A stretch of DNA of 44,554 bases from Nocardia amamiensis NBRC 102102. Lineage in GTDB: Bacteria > Actinomycetota > Actinomycetes > Mycobacteriales > Mycobacteriaceae. Made by a program: the position numbers and the translations under genes. Below the pieces are notes generated by a model that saw only the letters and a list, made by a program, of their open reading frames with translations, searched no databases and was not told the origin of the DNA. Numbering within the stretch: the first letter of the stretch is position 1; each line of letters starts with the position of its first letter. Location of the stretch: assembly GCF_001612745.1 (NCBI RefSeq), contig NZ_BDBA01000109.1, positions 1 to 44,554 of the forward strand, in the 5' to 3' direction. Below are positions 1 through 8,093 of this stretch, piece by piece.

Positions 1-1356
1 CGGCGCGCCCTCGCCGACGCCCGGCACCTCCCAGCGCGGCGGTCGTGCCGCCGCGGAAACCGGTGCGCCACTGCGTCCTTCGCCCGATCCGCCGCCCGGC
101 CCGTCCGGAGGCGAAGGGTCCTCAGGTCCGCCATCGGGGTCCTCACCCGATCCGCCGCCTGGCCCGTCCGGCGGCGAAAGGTCCTCAGGTCCGCGATCGG
201 GGTCCTCGCCCGTTTTGCCGCCCGGCCCGTCCGGTGACGAACGGTCCTCGGGTCCCCCGTCGGTGTTCTCGCCGGAAACGCCGTCCGGTTCCGCGTCGGG
301 CGGTCCTAATTCCTGCGTCTGCGTACGCGATTGCTCCTCGCGCCGCGCCTGCGCCGCCGCGTCGCGCATGGCGTCGTCGAGCTGCTGTTCGCTGATACCG
401 GGCTCGTCGAACGGATCACGCCTGCGTCGGTGCGGTAGCGCCAGTTCCGCGGCGATGCGCACGTCGTCCTCGGTCACCGCGTCGCCCCCGCGCCAAGCGG
501 CATGCGCGGTCGCGGCCCGCGCGACGACCAGGTCGGCGCGCATCCCGTCGACGTCGAACGCGGCGCACAGCGCGGCGATCCGGCGCAACTCCACGTCGTC
601 GAGTTCCACCAGGCCGACCCGTTCCCGAGCGGCGAGGATCCGCTCGGCCACCGCGCGATCTGCCTCGGCGTACCGCGCCACGAACCCGGCCGGATCGGCC
701 TCGTAGTCCAGCCTGCGGCGCACCACCGCCATCCGCACGTCCACATCCCGGGATGCGGCCACGTCCACGGTCAGCCCGAACCGGTCAAGCAGCTGTGGGC
801 GCAGCTCGCCTTCTTCCGGGTTCATCGTCCCGACCAGCACGAAACGCGCCGGATGCGAGTGCGAGATGCCGTCGCGTTCGATGTGCACCCGGCCCATCGC
901 CGCCGCGTCGAGCAGCACGTCCACCAGATGGTCGTGCAGCAGGTTGACCTCGTCCACGTAGAGCACACCATGGTGCGCGGCGGCCAGCAGGCCGGGACGG
1001 AACGCCTGCTCCCCGTCGCGGAGAACCCGCTCCAGGTCGAGGGAACCGACCACGCGGTCCTCGGTCGCGCCCACCGGCAGCTCCACCAGCCGGGCAGGCC
1101 GTGCCCCGGTCTCGTCCACCACCGGCGGCAGCAACTGGGCCAGCGCGCGCACCACGGTCGACTTGGCGGTGCCCTTCTCGCCGCGAACCAGCACGCCGCC
1201 GATGCCGGGATGCACCGCGCACAGGATCAGCGCCAGTTGCAGCCGCTCCTGTCCGACGACGGCCGAGAAGGGAAACCCGGCCTCACCGTCCGAACCCGGA
1301 CGCGTTCGGGCGTGCTGTTCGGACATATGCGCGGTTTCGGCGTGGGACACGGGCAT
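1..1356 (-). CDS. Magnesium chelatase-type AAA+ ATPase, 3' end cut by window edge
   Basis: The frame is open from an ATG at 1356 down to base 1, so at least 452 codons are present and the C-terminus is missing. The N-terminal half is a BchI/ChlI-type AAA+ module: Walker A GEKGTAKST about 55 residues in, and a Walker B stretch reading YVDEVNLL. After the ATPase comes an acidic Gly/Pro-rich linker made of 21-residue repeats. Such proteins normally end in a VWA domain, which would lie beyond the edge. In M. tuberculosis the equivalent gene (Rv2850c) sits between cobO and the GNAT/mqo genes, and the GNAT and mqo neighbours are present here, so a role linked to cobalamin metal handling is likely but unproven. 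A mycobacterial-type chelatase-like ATPase is the safest name. Confidence 0.85.
   Translation of the reverse strand, partial: MPVSHAETAHMSEQHARTRPGSDGEAGFPFSAVVGQERLQLALILCAVHPGIGGVLVRGEKGTAKSTVVRALAQLLPPVVDETGARPARLVELPVGATEDRVVGSLDLERVLRDGEQAFRPGLLAAAHHGVLYVDEVNLLHDHLVDVLLDAAAMGRVHIERDGISHSHPARFVLVGTMNPEEGELRPQLLDRFGLTVDVAASRDVDVRMAVVRRRLDYEADPAGFVARYAEADRAVAERILAARERVGLVELDDVELRRIAALCAAFDVDGMRADLVVARAATAHAAWRGGDAVTEDDVRIAAELALPHRRRRDPFDEPGISEQQLDDAMRDAAAQARREEQSRTQTQELGPPDAEPDGVSGENTDGGPEDRSSPDGPGGKTGEDPDRGPEDLSPPDGPGGGSGEDPDGGPEDPSPPDGPGGGSGEGRSGAPVSAAARPPRWEVPGVGEGAP
81..260. repeat. 63-bp in-frame tandem repeat (about 3 copies) inside the chelatase gene
   Basis: Copies start near 81, 144 and 207 with a period of exactly 63 bp (21 codons). 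On the coding strand each copy encodes an acidic Gly/Pro-rich unit containing the motif PEDxSPPDGPGG. Because the period is a multiple of three, copy-number change would lengthen or shorten the linker between the ATPase and the expected VWA domain without breaking the frame. Confidence 0.9.
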
Positions 1357-1726
1357 GCTCCAACTCTAGGCACGACGCGTCAGTTGCCGATCGCCGCCCT
1401 CCATCCCCACCGAACCCACCGCGTGTCTTGCGGCCACACCCGCACCCGTCGCTCGAACACCGTGGAGCGAGCCTTACGAGCAACATTTGCGGCCTGGTTC
1501 GCGCCTAAGGCCCTCCGCTACCGCACCCAACGGGGCCGTCAACACCCGCAGCCACCGCATCGCCGCGATCGCTCCCGCGTCCCGCGAACACAGAGCGAGC
1601 CCTATGAGCAGCGTCCGCGGCGCGGACCGCGCCCAAGGCCCACCGCTACCGCACCCAACGGGCCGTGAACGCCCGCACCCGCCCCGGAAAACCGGAGCGG
1701 GTGCGAATGGCGGTACGAGGCGCTTC
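1357..1726. other. Gene-free spacer carrying a degenerate direct repeat
   Basis: This is 370 bp between the GNAT stop and the chelatase start, with no convincing gene. It must hold the chelatase promoter, but I see no clear one. Its main content is the direct repeat described separately. Confidence 0.6.
1455..1690. repeat. Two imperfect direct repeats, offset about 131 bp, in an intergenic spacer
   Basis: Copy 1 runs about 1455-1565 and copy 2 about 1586-1690. Shared blocks include GAACAC, GAGCGAGCC, and a long near-identical core around CCGCTACCGCACCCAACGG followed by GGCCGT(C/G)AAC(A/G)CCCGC. The copies differ by substitutions and small indels, so the duplication is not recent or is under some constraint. 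No frame is open through both copies with Nocardia-like codon use. Confidence 0.75.
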
Positions 1727-2176
1727 TTATCCCCTGCGCATCGGCACGTGCGCGATGCCGTCCTCGTCGAATTCCTCGCCGTCGACCTTGAAGCCGTGCT
1801 TGGTGTACAGGTCGATCAGGTAGCTCTGCGCGAACAACCGCACCGTCGCCGAACCGACCTCGGCCAGCGCCGCCTGCAGCAGTCGCGTGGTGTAGCCGTG
1901 CCCCCGCGCGGGCGCCGCGGTACAGAGCCTGCCGATGCGGAAGCTCTTCACCCCGTCCTGGTGCTCCTCGCACAGGCGCAGCGTCGCGATCACCTCGCCC
2001 TCGTCATCGAGCCAGAAGTGCCTGGTCTCGGGCAGCAGGTCCTGCCCGTCCAATTCCGGGTAGGCGCATTTCTGTTCGACGACGAAGACTTCGACGCGAA
2101 GTTTCAACAGCTGGTAGAGCGTCGCGGTGTCGAGATCCTGCGCCCATGACCGTTTGAGAGCAACCGTTGACATCAT
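1727..2176 (-). CDS. GNAT family N-acetyltransferase, ElaA-like
   Basis: This 149-residue protein has the ElaA-type GNAT layout. The N-terminus holds LYQLLKLRVEVFVVEQ, followed by a beta-hairpin with ATLRL, the acetyl-CoA loop region RIGRLCTAAPARGHGYTTRLL, and a C-terminal YTKHGFKVDG. GNAT enzymes transfer acetyl from acetyl-CoA to an amine; the acceptor cannot be read from sequence. It lies just 19 bp downstream of mqo on the same strand. The mqo-GNAT-chelatase order matches Rv2852c-Rv2851c-Rv2850c of M. tuberculosis. Two adjacent ATGs (2176 and 2173) could start it. Confidence 0.9.
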   Translation of the reverse strand: MMSTVALKRSWAQDLDTATLYQLLKLRVEVFVVEQKCAYPELDGQDLLPETRHFWLDDEGEVIATLRLCEEHQDGVKSFRIGRLCTAAPARGHGYTTRLLQAALAEVGSATVRLFAQSYLIDLYTKHGFKVDGEEFDEDGIAHVPMRRG

Positions 2177-2195
2177 CGCCCGTTGCTATCACAAC

Positions 2196-3725
2196 CTAGG
2201 CGTTCGCCGCGACCCCCGCGTGCCTCGGCGTGTTCTCGCCACCGCCGACGAGGTTCAGCGTCTTGGAGGTCCAATCCCACACTTCGTGGAACAGCGCCGG
2301 GTTGTCCGAGAGCTTCACGCCCAGGGAGGGCACCATTTCCTTCAGCTTCGGCGTCCACTCGGCGTACTCCCGCGGGAAGCAGCGCTCCAAGACGTCGAGC
2401 ATGGCGGTGACGCAGGTCGAGGCGCCCGGCGATGCGCCGAGCAGACCGGCGATGGAGCCGTCCTTCGCGGCGATCACGGCGGTGCCGAACTCGAGCACGC
2501 CGCCGACGCCCTTGCGCCGGATCACCTGCACGCGCTGGCCGGCGGTGATCAGCTCCCAGTCCCTGGCCTCGGCGCGCGGGATGAACTCCGACAGCGTGAT
2601 CACCTTGCCCGCCTCGGACTTCAGCAGCTCGCTGACCAGGTACTTGGTCAGACCCAGCTCGGTGACGCCGACACCGAGCAGGGAGAAGATGTTGTTCGGC
2701 CGCACCGACTTGAACAAGTCGGTGTTCTTGCCGTCCTTGAGGAATTTCGGCGTCCAGCCCGCGTAGGGCCCGAACAGCAGGCCCGGCCTGCCCTTGATCA
2801 CGCGAGTGTCCAAGTGCGGCACCGACATCGGCGGCGCGCCGACCGCGGCCTTGCCGTATACCTTGGCCTCGTGCTGCCGGATCAGCGCCGGGTTGACGCA
2901 GCGGAAGAACTGGCCACTGACCGGGAATCCGCCGAATCCCTTGGCTTCCCTGATATCGGCCTTCTGCAGCAGGGGCAGCGCGCCGCCGCCCGCGCCGACG
3001 AACACGAATTTGCTGATCAGCGTGCGGGTTTCCCGGGTGCGGACGTTGCGGACGGTGACCAGCCAGGATCCGTCGCGCAATTTGGACAGGTCGCGGACCT
3101 CGTGGCCGAAGGCCAGGTCGGCGCCGGTGGCGCCGAGGTAGGCGAGCAAATCCTTGGTGAGCGCGCCGAAGTCGATGTCCGTGCCGCCGTCGGTCCAGTT
3201 CAGCGCCACCGGATCGGAGAAGTCCCGGCCGCGCGTCATCAGCGGCAGGCGCCGGGCGAACTCGTCGGGGCTGTCGATGTACTCCATGCCCTCGAACAGC
3301 GGGTGCGGCGCCAGCGCCTCGTACCGCTTGCGCAGGTACTCCACGTTGTCGGCGCCGTGCACGAAGCTGACGTGCGGAATCGGGTTGATGAAGGCGGACG
3401 GATCGCCGAGGATGCCGTTCTCCACGCCGTAGGACCAGAACTGGCGCGAGACCTGGAAGCGCTCGTTGATGTCGACGGCCTTGGTGATGTCCACCGAACC
3501 GTCGGGGTTCTGCGGACTGTAGTTCAGCTCACACAGAGCGGAATGTCCGGTGCCCGCGTTGTTCCATGGGTCGCTACTCTCCGCCGCGGCGGCGTCGAGC
3601 CGCTCGAACAGGGAGATCGACCAGTCCGGCTGCAGCTGCCGCAGCAGCGCGCCGAGGGTGGCGCTCATGATGCCGGCACCGATGAGTACTACATCGGTCT
3701 TTTCAGTGAGGGCAGCGTTCGGCAC
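2196..3725 (-). CDS. mqo: Malate:quinone oxidoreductase
   Basis: Mqo is a membrane-associated FAD enzyme that oxidises malate to oxaloacetate and passes electrons to quinone. The N-terminus has a dinucleotide-binding motif (VVLIGAGIMSATLG), followed by the Mqo-typical SSDPWNNAGTGHSALCELNY and, further on, PVSGQFFRC and LFGPYAGWTPKFL. I chose the GTG at 3725 (509 residues) because a GGAAG ribosome site lies 11 nt upstream and the product length suits the family. An in-frame ATG at 3788 would add 21 Pro-rich residues unlike Mqo. It is probably cotranscribed with the GNAT gene downstream. Confidence 0.95.
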   Translation of the reverse strand: MPNAALTEKTDVVLIGAGIMSATLGALLRQLQPDWSISLFERLDAAAAESSDPWNNAGTGHSALCELNYSPQNPDGSVDITKAVDINERFQVSRQFWSYGVENGILGDPSAFINPIPHVSFVHGADNVEYLRKRYEALAPHPLFEGMEYIDSPDEFARRLPLMTRGRDFSDPVALNWTDGGTDIDFGALTKDLLAYLGATGADLAFGHEVRDLSKLRDGSWLVTVRNVRTRETRTLISKFVFVGAGGGALPLLQKADIREAKGFGGFPVSGQFFRCVNPALIRQHEAKVYGKAAVGAPPMSVPHLDTRVIKGRPGLLFGPYAGWTPKFLKDGKNTDLFKSVRPNNIFSLLGVGVTELGLTKYLVSELLKSEAGKVITLSEFIPRAEARDWELITAGQRVQVIRRKGVGGVLEFGTAVIAAKDGSIAGLLGASPGASTCVTAMLDVLERCFPREYAEWTPKLKEMVPSLGVKLSDNPALFHEVWDWTSKTLNLVGGGENTPRHAGVAANA

Positions 3726-4010
3726 GGGTAGATCGACTTCCTTGTCCTTCTGCGCGGGCCCACCGGGTGGGTGGACCTGCCTGGGCACGGTGTGTGGTTG
3801 TCACTCGGGTCCGGCTCCGCCGTTCCCGAACTGCATGGCGGGAGTCAGGTTACCCGCCGTTCACCTAGGCCCAATTGTGCACCTCACCACCCTCGCGACA
3901 CGCGACCAGCCTGCCGAATGTGCGGAATGCGACAGAGATCGTCGTCACTTCCGCGGCGGGGAGACCGCAACGGTCTGTCGGCGCGCGGCACCGGCCGATA
4001 CATTGGTCGC

Positions 4011-5081
4011 GTGACGAACGAACAGTCGCTTGCCGAGCCGGTCAGCACCTCTCCGGATGGCGGGGGCTGGCGCCCCGACGTCCTAGGCCAGCACTACCAG
4101 CAGCGCACGCTCCCGCTGGGCCCCGATCCCGACGGCGAAGCCGACGTGGTCGCCACGCTGGTGCGCTACGTGCCTTCCGGTGCCGTCGAGCAGACCGCGG
4201 GCGCGGTGCTCTACGTCCACGGATTCACCGATTACTTCTTCCAGGAGCACCTCGCCGAGCACTTCGCCGAGCGCGGGTTCCAGTTCTACGCGCTCGATCT
4301 GCGCAAGTGCGGCCGCTCGCTGCGCGACGGGCACACGCCGCACTATGTGACCGATCTCGCTTTCTACGACCGGGAACTGGACGAGTCGCTGCGGATCGTG
4401 CGTGCCGAGACCGGTGCGCCGGTGGTCATCAATGCGCATTCCACCGGGGGCTTGGTCGCGTCGCTGTGGCTGGACCGGCTCAACCGCAGCCGGGGTACGG
4501 CCGCCGCGGGGATCACCGGAGTGGTGCTCAACAGCCCGTGGTTCGACCTGCAAGGGCCGGCGTATTACCGGACCATCGGAACGCGGGTCATCAAAACCGT
4601 GGGGCGGTTCCGGAGGATGGTCCAGTTACCCGGGGGCAAGATCAGCACTTACGGCGACAGCCTGCACCGGTCGGCGTCCGGCGAGTGGGATTACAACCTG
4701 GACTGGAAGCCATTGGAGGGCTTCCCGGTCCGGCTCGGATGGCTGCGCGCGATCCGCAACGGCCACGCACGGCTGCACGCGGGCCTCGACATCGGCGTGC
4801 CGTCGCTGATCCTGCGCTCCCGGATGACCAAGTTCGCCCGGCGGTACGGTCCCGCGGTGGACGTGGCCGACGCGGTGCTCGACGTCAAGCAGATCCAGCG
4901 CTGGTCGGGCTGCCTGGGCGACCGCACCAACATGGTGCCGATCGACGGCGCCAAGCACGACGTGTTCCTGTCCGGCCCCACGGCACTGACTCAGGCGTTC
5001 GCCGAGATGGACAGCTGGCTGGACTGGCTGGCCGGCTACCAGGCCGCCATCCGGCAGCAGTCACCAGAGGCTGGTGCGTAG
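4011..5081 (+). CDS. Alpha/beta hydrolase (serine hydrolase, lysophospholipase/S33-like)
   Basis: The product is 356 residues from a GTG at 4011. The oxyanion-hole segment is YVHGF at about 69. The nucleophile elbow is NAHSTGG with Ser144, using Ala in place of the first Gly of GxSxG. The catalytic His is probably H316 in DGAKHDVFLS, and an acid after strand 6 completes the triad. The fold resembles monoacylglycerol lipase and lysophospholipase-like enzymes; the substrate is unknown. An upstream in-frame ATG at 3771 is inside the mqo 5' region and its extra residues look non-coding. It corresponds in position to Rv2854 beside mqo. Its last 21 bp overlap the convergent gene that follows. Confidence 0.85.
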   Translation: MTNEQSLAEPVSTSPDGGGWRPDVLGQHYQQRTLPLGPDPDGEADVVATLVRYVPSGAVEQTAGAVLYVHGFTDYFFQEHLAEHFAERGFQFYALDLRKCGRSLRDGHTPHYVTDLAFYDRELDESLRIVRAETGAPVVINAHSTGGLVASLWLDRLNRSRGTAAAGITGVVLNSPWFDLQGPAYYRTIGTRVIKTVGRFRRMVQLPGGKISTYGDSLHRSASGEWDYNLDWKPLEGFPVRLGWLRAIRNGHARLHAGLDIGVPSLILRSRMTKFARRYGPAVDVADAVLDVKQIQRWSGCLGDRTNMVPIDGAKHDVFLSGPTALTQAFAEMDSWLDWLAGYQAAIRQQSPEAGA

Positions 5082-5624
5082 CACGATCTCGGTGGCCAGC
5101 TCGTGGTCGGCTTCGGTCGCGACGTTGGTGACGTCGATCTCGATCACCCGGAACTCGCCGTAGACAAACCGCCCGGATGCGTCGGCCACCGAGCGCGGCA
5201 GGCTCTTGGTGACCAGCAGCGTCGTCGGCACCTCCACCGGACCCGTGGTCGCGTCCAGCACCGCGCCGTCGGCGCCGGCAGCGGCCGGATGGCCGCGGTC
5301 GGCGACCACGAGGCTCTGGAACCGGCCGAAGCCGCGTGCGCACGCCTGCCAGGCCAGCACGGCGCCCGCACCGCGTCCGGCGACGTTCACCCACGGCAGC
5401 CCGAGCTGGTCCAGGATCGCGGTCACACCGGCCGCGTTCAGGCCGTCGATCGACTCCACCGCGAAGGTGTGCAGGTCCGAGGTGTGCAGGCGGGCGCAGA
5501 CCTGGTCGTAGACGTCCGCCGGATCACCCGCGTCGGGCAGCAGCAGCACGCTGTGCCGGGACTGCGGCCCGTCGATCCGCACGGTCCACGCCCGGTCATC
5601 TACCGTGATCCGCCGAGATTCCAT
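5061..5624 (-). CDS. Small alpha/beta-hydrolase-fold protein lacking the nucleophile
   Basis: This is a 187-residue protein with a recognisable core: strand VLLLPDAGD, then VNVAGRGAGAVLAWQA where the nucleophile elbow should be. The position normally holding the serine is Gly85 (GRGAG), so hydrolysis by the usual mechanism is not expected. The later strand SLVVADRG is retained. It is shorter than a full hydrolase (usually 250 or more residues), so the lid and part of the C-terminus are reduced. It converges on the active-looking hydrolase with a 21-bp overlap of the 3' ends. It may bind a ligand or partner; no specific function can be assigned. Confidence 0.75.
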   Translation of the reverse strand: MESRRITVDDRAWTVRIDGPQSRHSVLLLPDAGDPADVYDQVCARLHTSDLHTFAVESIDGLNAAGVTAILDQLGLPWVNVAGRGAGAVLAWQACARGFGRFQSLVVADRGHPAAAGADGAVLDATTGPVEVPTTLLVTKSLPRSVADASGRFVYGEFRVIEIDVTNVATEADHELATEIVLRTSLW

Positions 5625-5678
5625 GCCGAATCACGCTACACGGATGATCGGGCCGCGGGCGCGCGTTGGGGGCCGCAC

Positions 5679-6074
5679 TCAGGCGAGCAGCCGCATTCCG
5701 GCCCGCTCACCTGCGTTGTGATCGAAGGTGACGGTCAGCTCACAACCCGCTTCCTGACCGAGCTGCTGGATCAGCGCGTCGGCGAAGTCCGCGCCGTCGG
5801 CGGCCCGGCGCAGCGCCTGGCGCACGGTGTCGGCGCGCTCGACCACGATCTCGCTGGAGTCGAGCAGGCCGAGCAGCACGTCGGTGACGGCTTCGGGGTC
5901 CTGTTTGTAGCCGCGGCGCAGCACCCAGTGGATCTCGGCGAGCACGATCATCGTGACGTAGCCGGGCCTGCTCTCACTGAGCCCGTCGATCACCTGGTTG
6001 GCCCGCGCGGACTGTTCCGGGTCGTCCTGGGTGAGGTAGCGGATGAGCACGTTCGCGTCCAGACCGATCATCAC
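5679..6074 (-). CDS. vapC: PIN-domain toxin (VapC-type ribonuclease)
   Basis: This 131-residue PIN protein opens with the typical IGLDANVLIRYLTQDDP (first acidic ligand Asp6) and continues with LAEIHWVLRRGY (conserved Glu), GADFADALI (acidic pair) and TFDHNAG near the C-terminus. These are the residues that bind Mg2+ or Mn2+ in VapC RNases, so catalytic competence is expected. The ATG overlaps the stop of the upstream antitoxin gene by 4 bp (ATGA), which suggests translational coupling. The RNA target cannot be predicted. Confidence 0.9.
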   Translation of the reverse strand: MMIGLDANVLIRYLTQDDPEQSARANQVIDGLSESRPGYVTMIVLAEIHWVLRRGYKQDPEAVTDVLLGLLDSSEIVVERADTVRQALRRAADGADFADALIQQLGQEAGCELTVTFDHNAGERAGMRLLA

Positions 6075-6364
6075 CGCTTGCCCTCCACCACGTTGCCCGC
6101 GATCGCCTCGTTCATCTCGGCGAGGCCGATCGGCGAGCCGGACCAGCCGACGATGCCCTTCAGCGACTTGATCGTGCGCGTCTCCGGCACCAGCTCGTAG
6201 GTGCCGGTCGGCGTGGGCACGAAGGCGACCCGCACACCGGCGCGCAGCCCCATCGCGACACGCACGTCGATCGGGATGGTGATCTGCCCTTTGCTGGTCA
6301 CGGTCGCCGACACGATGCTTCCCCCTCGGCTGTTGGGCTTCTTGTCCGTCGCCATATTCCTCAC
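6071..6364 (-). CDS. vapB: AbrB/MazE-type swapped-hairpin antitoxin
   Basis: The 97-residue protein contains the AbrB/SpoVT core ATVTSKGQITIPIDVRVAMG followed by AGVRVAFVP, a swapped-hairpin DNA-binding fold. The C-terminal half (SLKGIVGWSG to the end) is the part expected to wrap the PIN toxin. Two starts are possible: the GTG at 6364 or the ATG at 6355, nine bases in, with GAGG only 3 nt before the ATG. It lies directly upstream of vapC with a 4-bp overlap. Such antitoxins usually repress their own operon, and a palindrome lies just upstream. Confidence 0.88.
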   Translation of the reverse strand: MRNMATDKKPNSRGGSIVSATVTSKGQITIPIDVRVAMGLRAGVRVAFVPTPTGTYELVPETRTIKSLKGIVGWSGSPIGLAEMNEAIAGNVVEGKR

Positions 6365-6393
6365 CCGACCGTCATCGTTCGCTGCGATCGGCC

Positions 6394-6434
6394 CGCCTTA
6401 CCTGGGGCCGGATTCCTTACGGCAAGGTAAGGCG
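6394..6434. promoter_or_regulatory. Inverted repeat upstream of vapBC, candidate autoregulatory operator
   Basis: Perfect 9-bp arms CGCCTTACC (6394-6402) and GGTAAGGCG (6426-6434) are separated by 23 bp. A third CCTTAC half-site lies between them at 6415-6420. The element is 30-70 bp upstream of the antitoxin start, where a VapBC complex would be expected to bind. Binding is inferred from position and symmetry only. Confidence 0.5.
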
Positions 6435-6448
6435 CGGGGTGCGCGGCG

Positions 6449-7987
6449 TCAACCGATACGGTCACCAGCGAGAACAGCGCCGGTGGACAAGACCGGCAGA
6501 TCGGCGGTCGCACCCTCGGTGAGGAGTCGCTCGATCGCCGCGACGTCGAGATGGTCTTCGACCAACCCGGCCACGAGATCGAGCTGCGCGGCCCGCACGG
6601 CGGCGACCGAAACATCCTCGGCCACAAGGAAACCCGTTCGCCCAGCGGCCGCGGCGACCGTGCGCAGCCAGCCGCGCCGCAATTCGTCCGATTCCAGCAG
6701 CCCGTGCAGATGGGTGCCCCACACCGCCCCGCGCACGCTGCCCTCCGGCTCGCCGCCGACCGTGAGCCACGGCGAGTCGCCCCGGTGCGTCACGCGGCCG
6801 TGGTGGATCTCGTAGCCACGCACGGGAATTCCCGCGGCATGTCCTTCGCTGCGGCGCAAGACCTTCGGCTCGGCGAATTCGATGGTGAGGTCGAGCAGCC
6901 CGAGTCCGTCCACCTCGCCCTCGCCGGACTCCACCCGGTCCAGGATCCGGGTACCGAGCATCTGGTACCCGCCGCAGATCCCCAGGATCGGACCACCCGC
7001 GGCGGCGCGTGCGCGCAGCGCATCGGCAATACCGGTGCGCCGCAACCACCCCAGGTCCGACACCGTCGCCTTGCTGCCCGGCACGATCACCAGATCCGCA
7101 CCCGCGAGCCGGGAAGGCTCGCTCACCCAGCGCACCGCGATGCCCGGTTCGCAGGCAAGCGCCTCGATGTCGGTGGAGTTGGAGATGCGCGGCAGCCGGA
7201 TCGCGGCGGCGGTCAGCCATTCGGTGCCGATCGGCGGGCGCGGGCGGCCCACCGGCGCATCGGCGAGAGTGCCGAGCGAGTCCTCGGCATCGATCCACAG
7301 GTCCTCGGCGTACGGGAGCACCCCGAGGGTGGGGCGACCGGTGAGCTCGGTGAGCCGGTCCAAACCCGGCCGCAGCAGCTCCTGGGCACCGCGGAACTTG
7401 TTCACGATGAAGCCCGAGATCAACTGCTGGTCCTCGGGCTCCAGGATCGCCAAAGTGCCGAACAGGTGGGCCAGCACGCCGCCGCGGTCGATGTCGCCGA
7501 CGAGCAGCACCGGCAACCGTGCGGCCCGCGCGAGGCCCATGTTCGCCAGATCCGTTGCACGCAGGTTGATTTCGGCGGGCGATCCGGCGCCCTCGCAGAT
7601 CACCACATCGAATTCGGCGCGCAGCGCAGCGAGTTCGGCGGCCACGACGGCGCGCAGTTCCCTGCGGTGCCGGAAGTAGTCCTCGGCGCCGACCGTGCCG
7701 ACAGCCGTCCCCCGCACCACGAGTTGCGAACGGCGGTCGCTGCCGGGCTTGAGCAGGACCGGGTTGAAGCGGACGCTCGGTTCGAGCCCGCATGCCTGCG
7801 CCTGCAACGCCTGCGCCCGGCCGATCTCCCCGCCGTCGAGCGTGACCACGGAGTTGTTGGACATGTTCTGCGCCTTGAACGGCGCGACACGCACACCGCG
7901 CCGGGCCAGCATCCGGCAGATCCCGGCCACCACGACGCTCTTACCCGCGTCCGATGTCGTACCTGCGACCAGCAGCGCGCCCTTCAT
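6449..7987 (-). CDS. cobQ: Cobyric acid synthase (adenosylcobyrinate a,c-diamide amidotransferase)
   Basis: CobQ/CbiP uses ATP and glutamine to amidate four side chains of adenosylcobyrinic acid a,c-diamide in cobalamin synthesis. Starting from ATG 7987 the product is 512 residues, the usual size. The N-terminal half is a dethiobiotin-synthetase-like ATPase with GTTSDAGKS at 9-17 and KAQNMSNNS near 38. The C-terminal half is a class I-like glutaminase with Cys338 in ILGICGGYQ and His426 in WGTHLHGL. An in-frame TTG at 8020 would add 11 residues. No other cob gene is complete in the window. Confidence 0.95.
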   Translation of the reverse strand: MKGALLVAGTTSDAGKSVVVAGICRMLARRGVRVAPFKAQNMSNNSVVTLDGGEIGRAQALQAQACGLEPSVRFNPVLLKPGSDRRSQLVVRGTAVGTVGAEDYFRHRRELRAVVAAELAALRAEFDVVICEGAGSPAEINLRATDLANMGLARAARLPVLLVGDIDRGGVLAHLFGTLAILEPEDQQLISGFIVNKFRGAQELLRPGLDRLTELTGRPTLGVLPYAEDLWIDAEDSLGTLADAPVGRPRPPIGTEWLTAAAIRLPRISNSTDIEALACEPGIAVRWVSEPSRLAGADLVIVPGSKATVSDLGWLRRTGIADALRARAAAGGPILGICGGYQMLGTRILDRVESGEGEVDGLGLLDLTIEFAEPKVLRRSEGHAAGIPVRGYEIHHGRVTHRGDSPWLTVGGEPEGSVRGAVWGTHLHGLLESDELRRGWLRTVAAAAGRTGFLVAEDVSVAAVRAAQLDLVAGLVEDHLDVAAIERLLTEGATADLPVLSTGAVLAGDRIG

Positions 7988-8093
7988 CGCACGGGCCCGA
8001 TCGCCGACGGAGTCGCACAATCCGCCGAATACGGTAGCGGGGCAAGGGCACTCACCGGCAACGGCCCGACGCGGAATCCGGCAAGGCCGTGCA

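Noticed and set aside
502..1668. Plus-strand frame of 388 codons over the chelatase gene
   Set aside because: The minus strand carries Walker A and B motifs in an uninterrupted frame to the window edge, so this is its shadow.
2127..3731. Open frame of 534 codons on the plus strand across mqo
   Set aside because: It mirrors mqo on the opposite strand; its composition is Arg/Val/Gln/Asp-rich without a recognisable fold.
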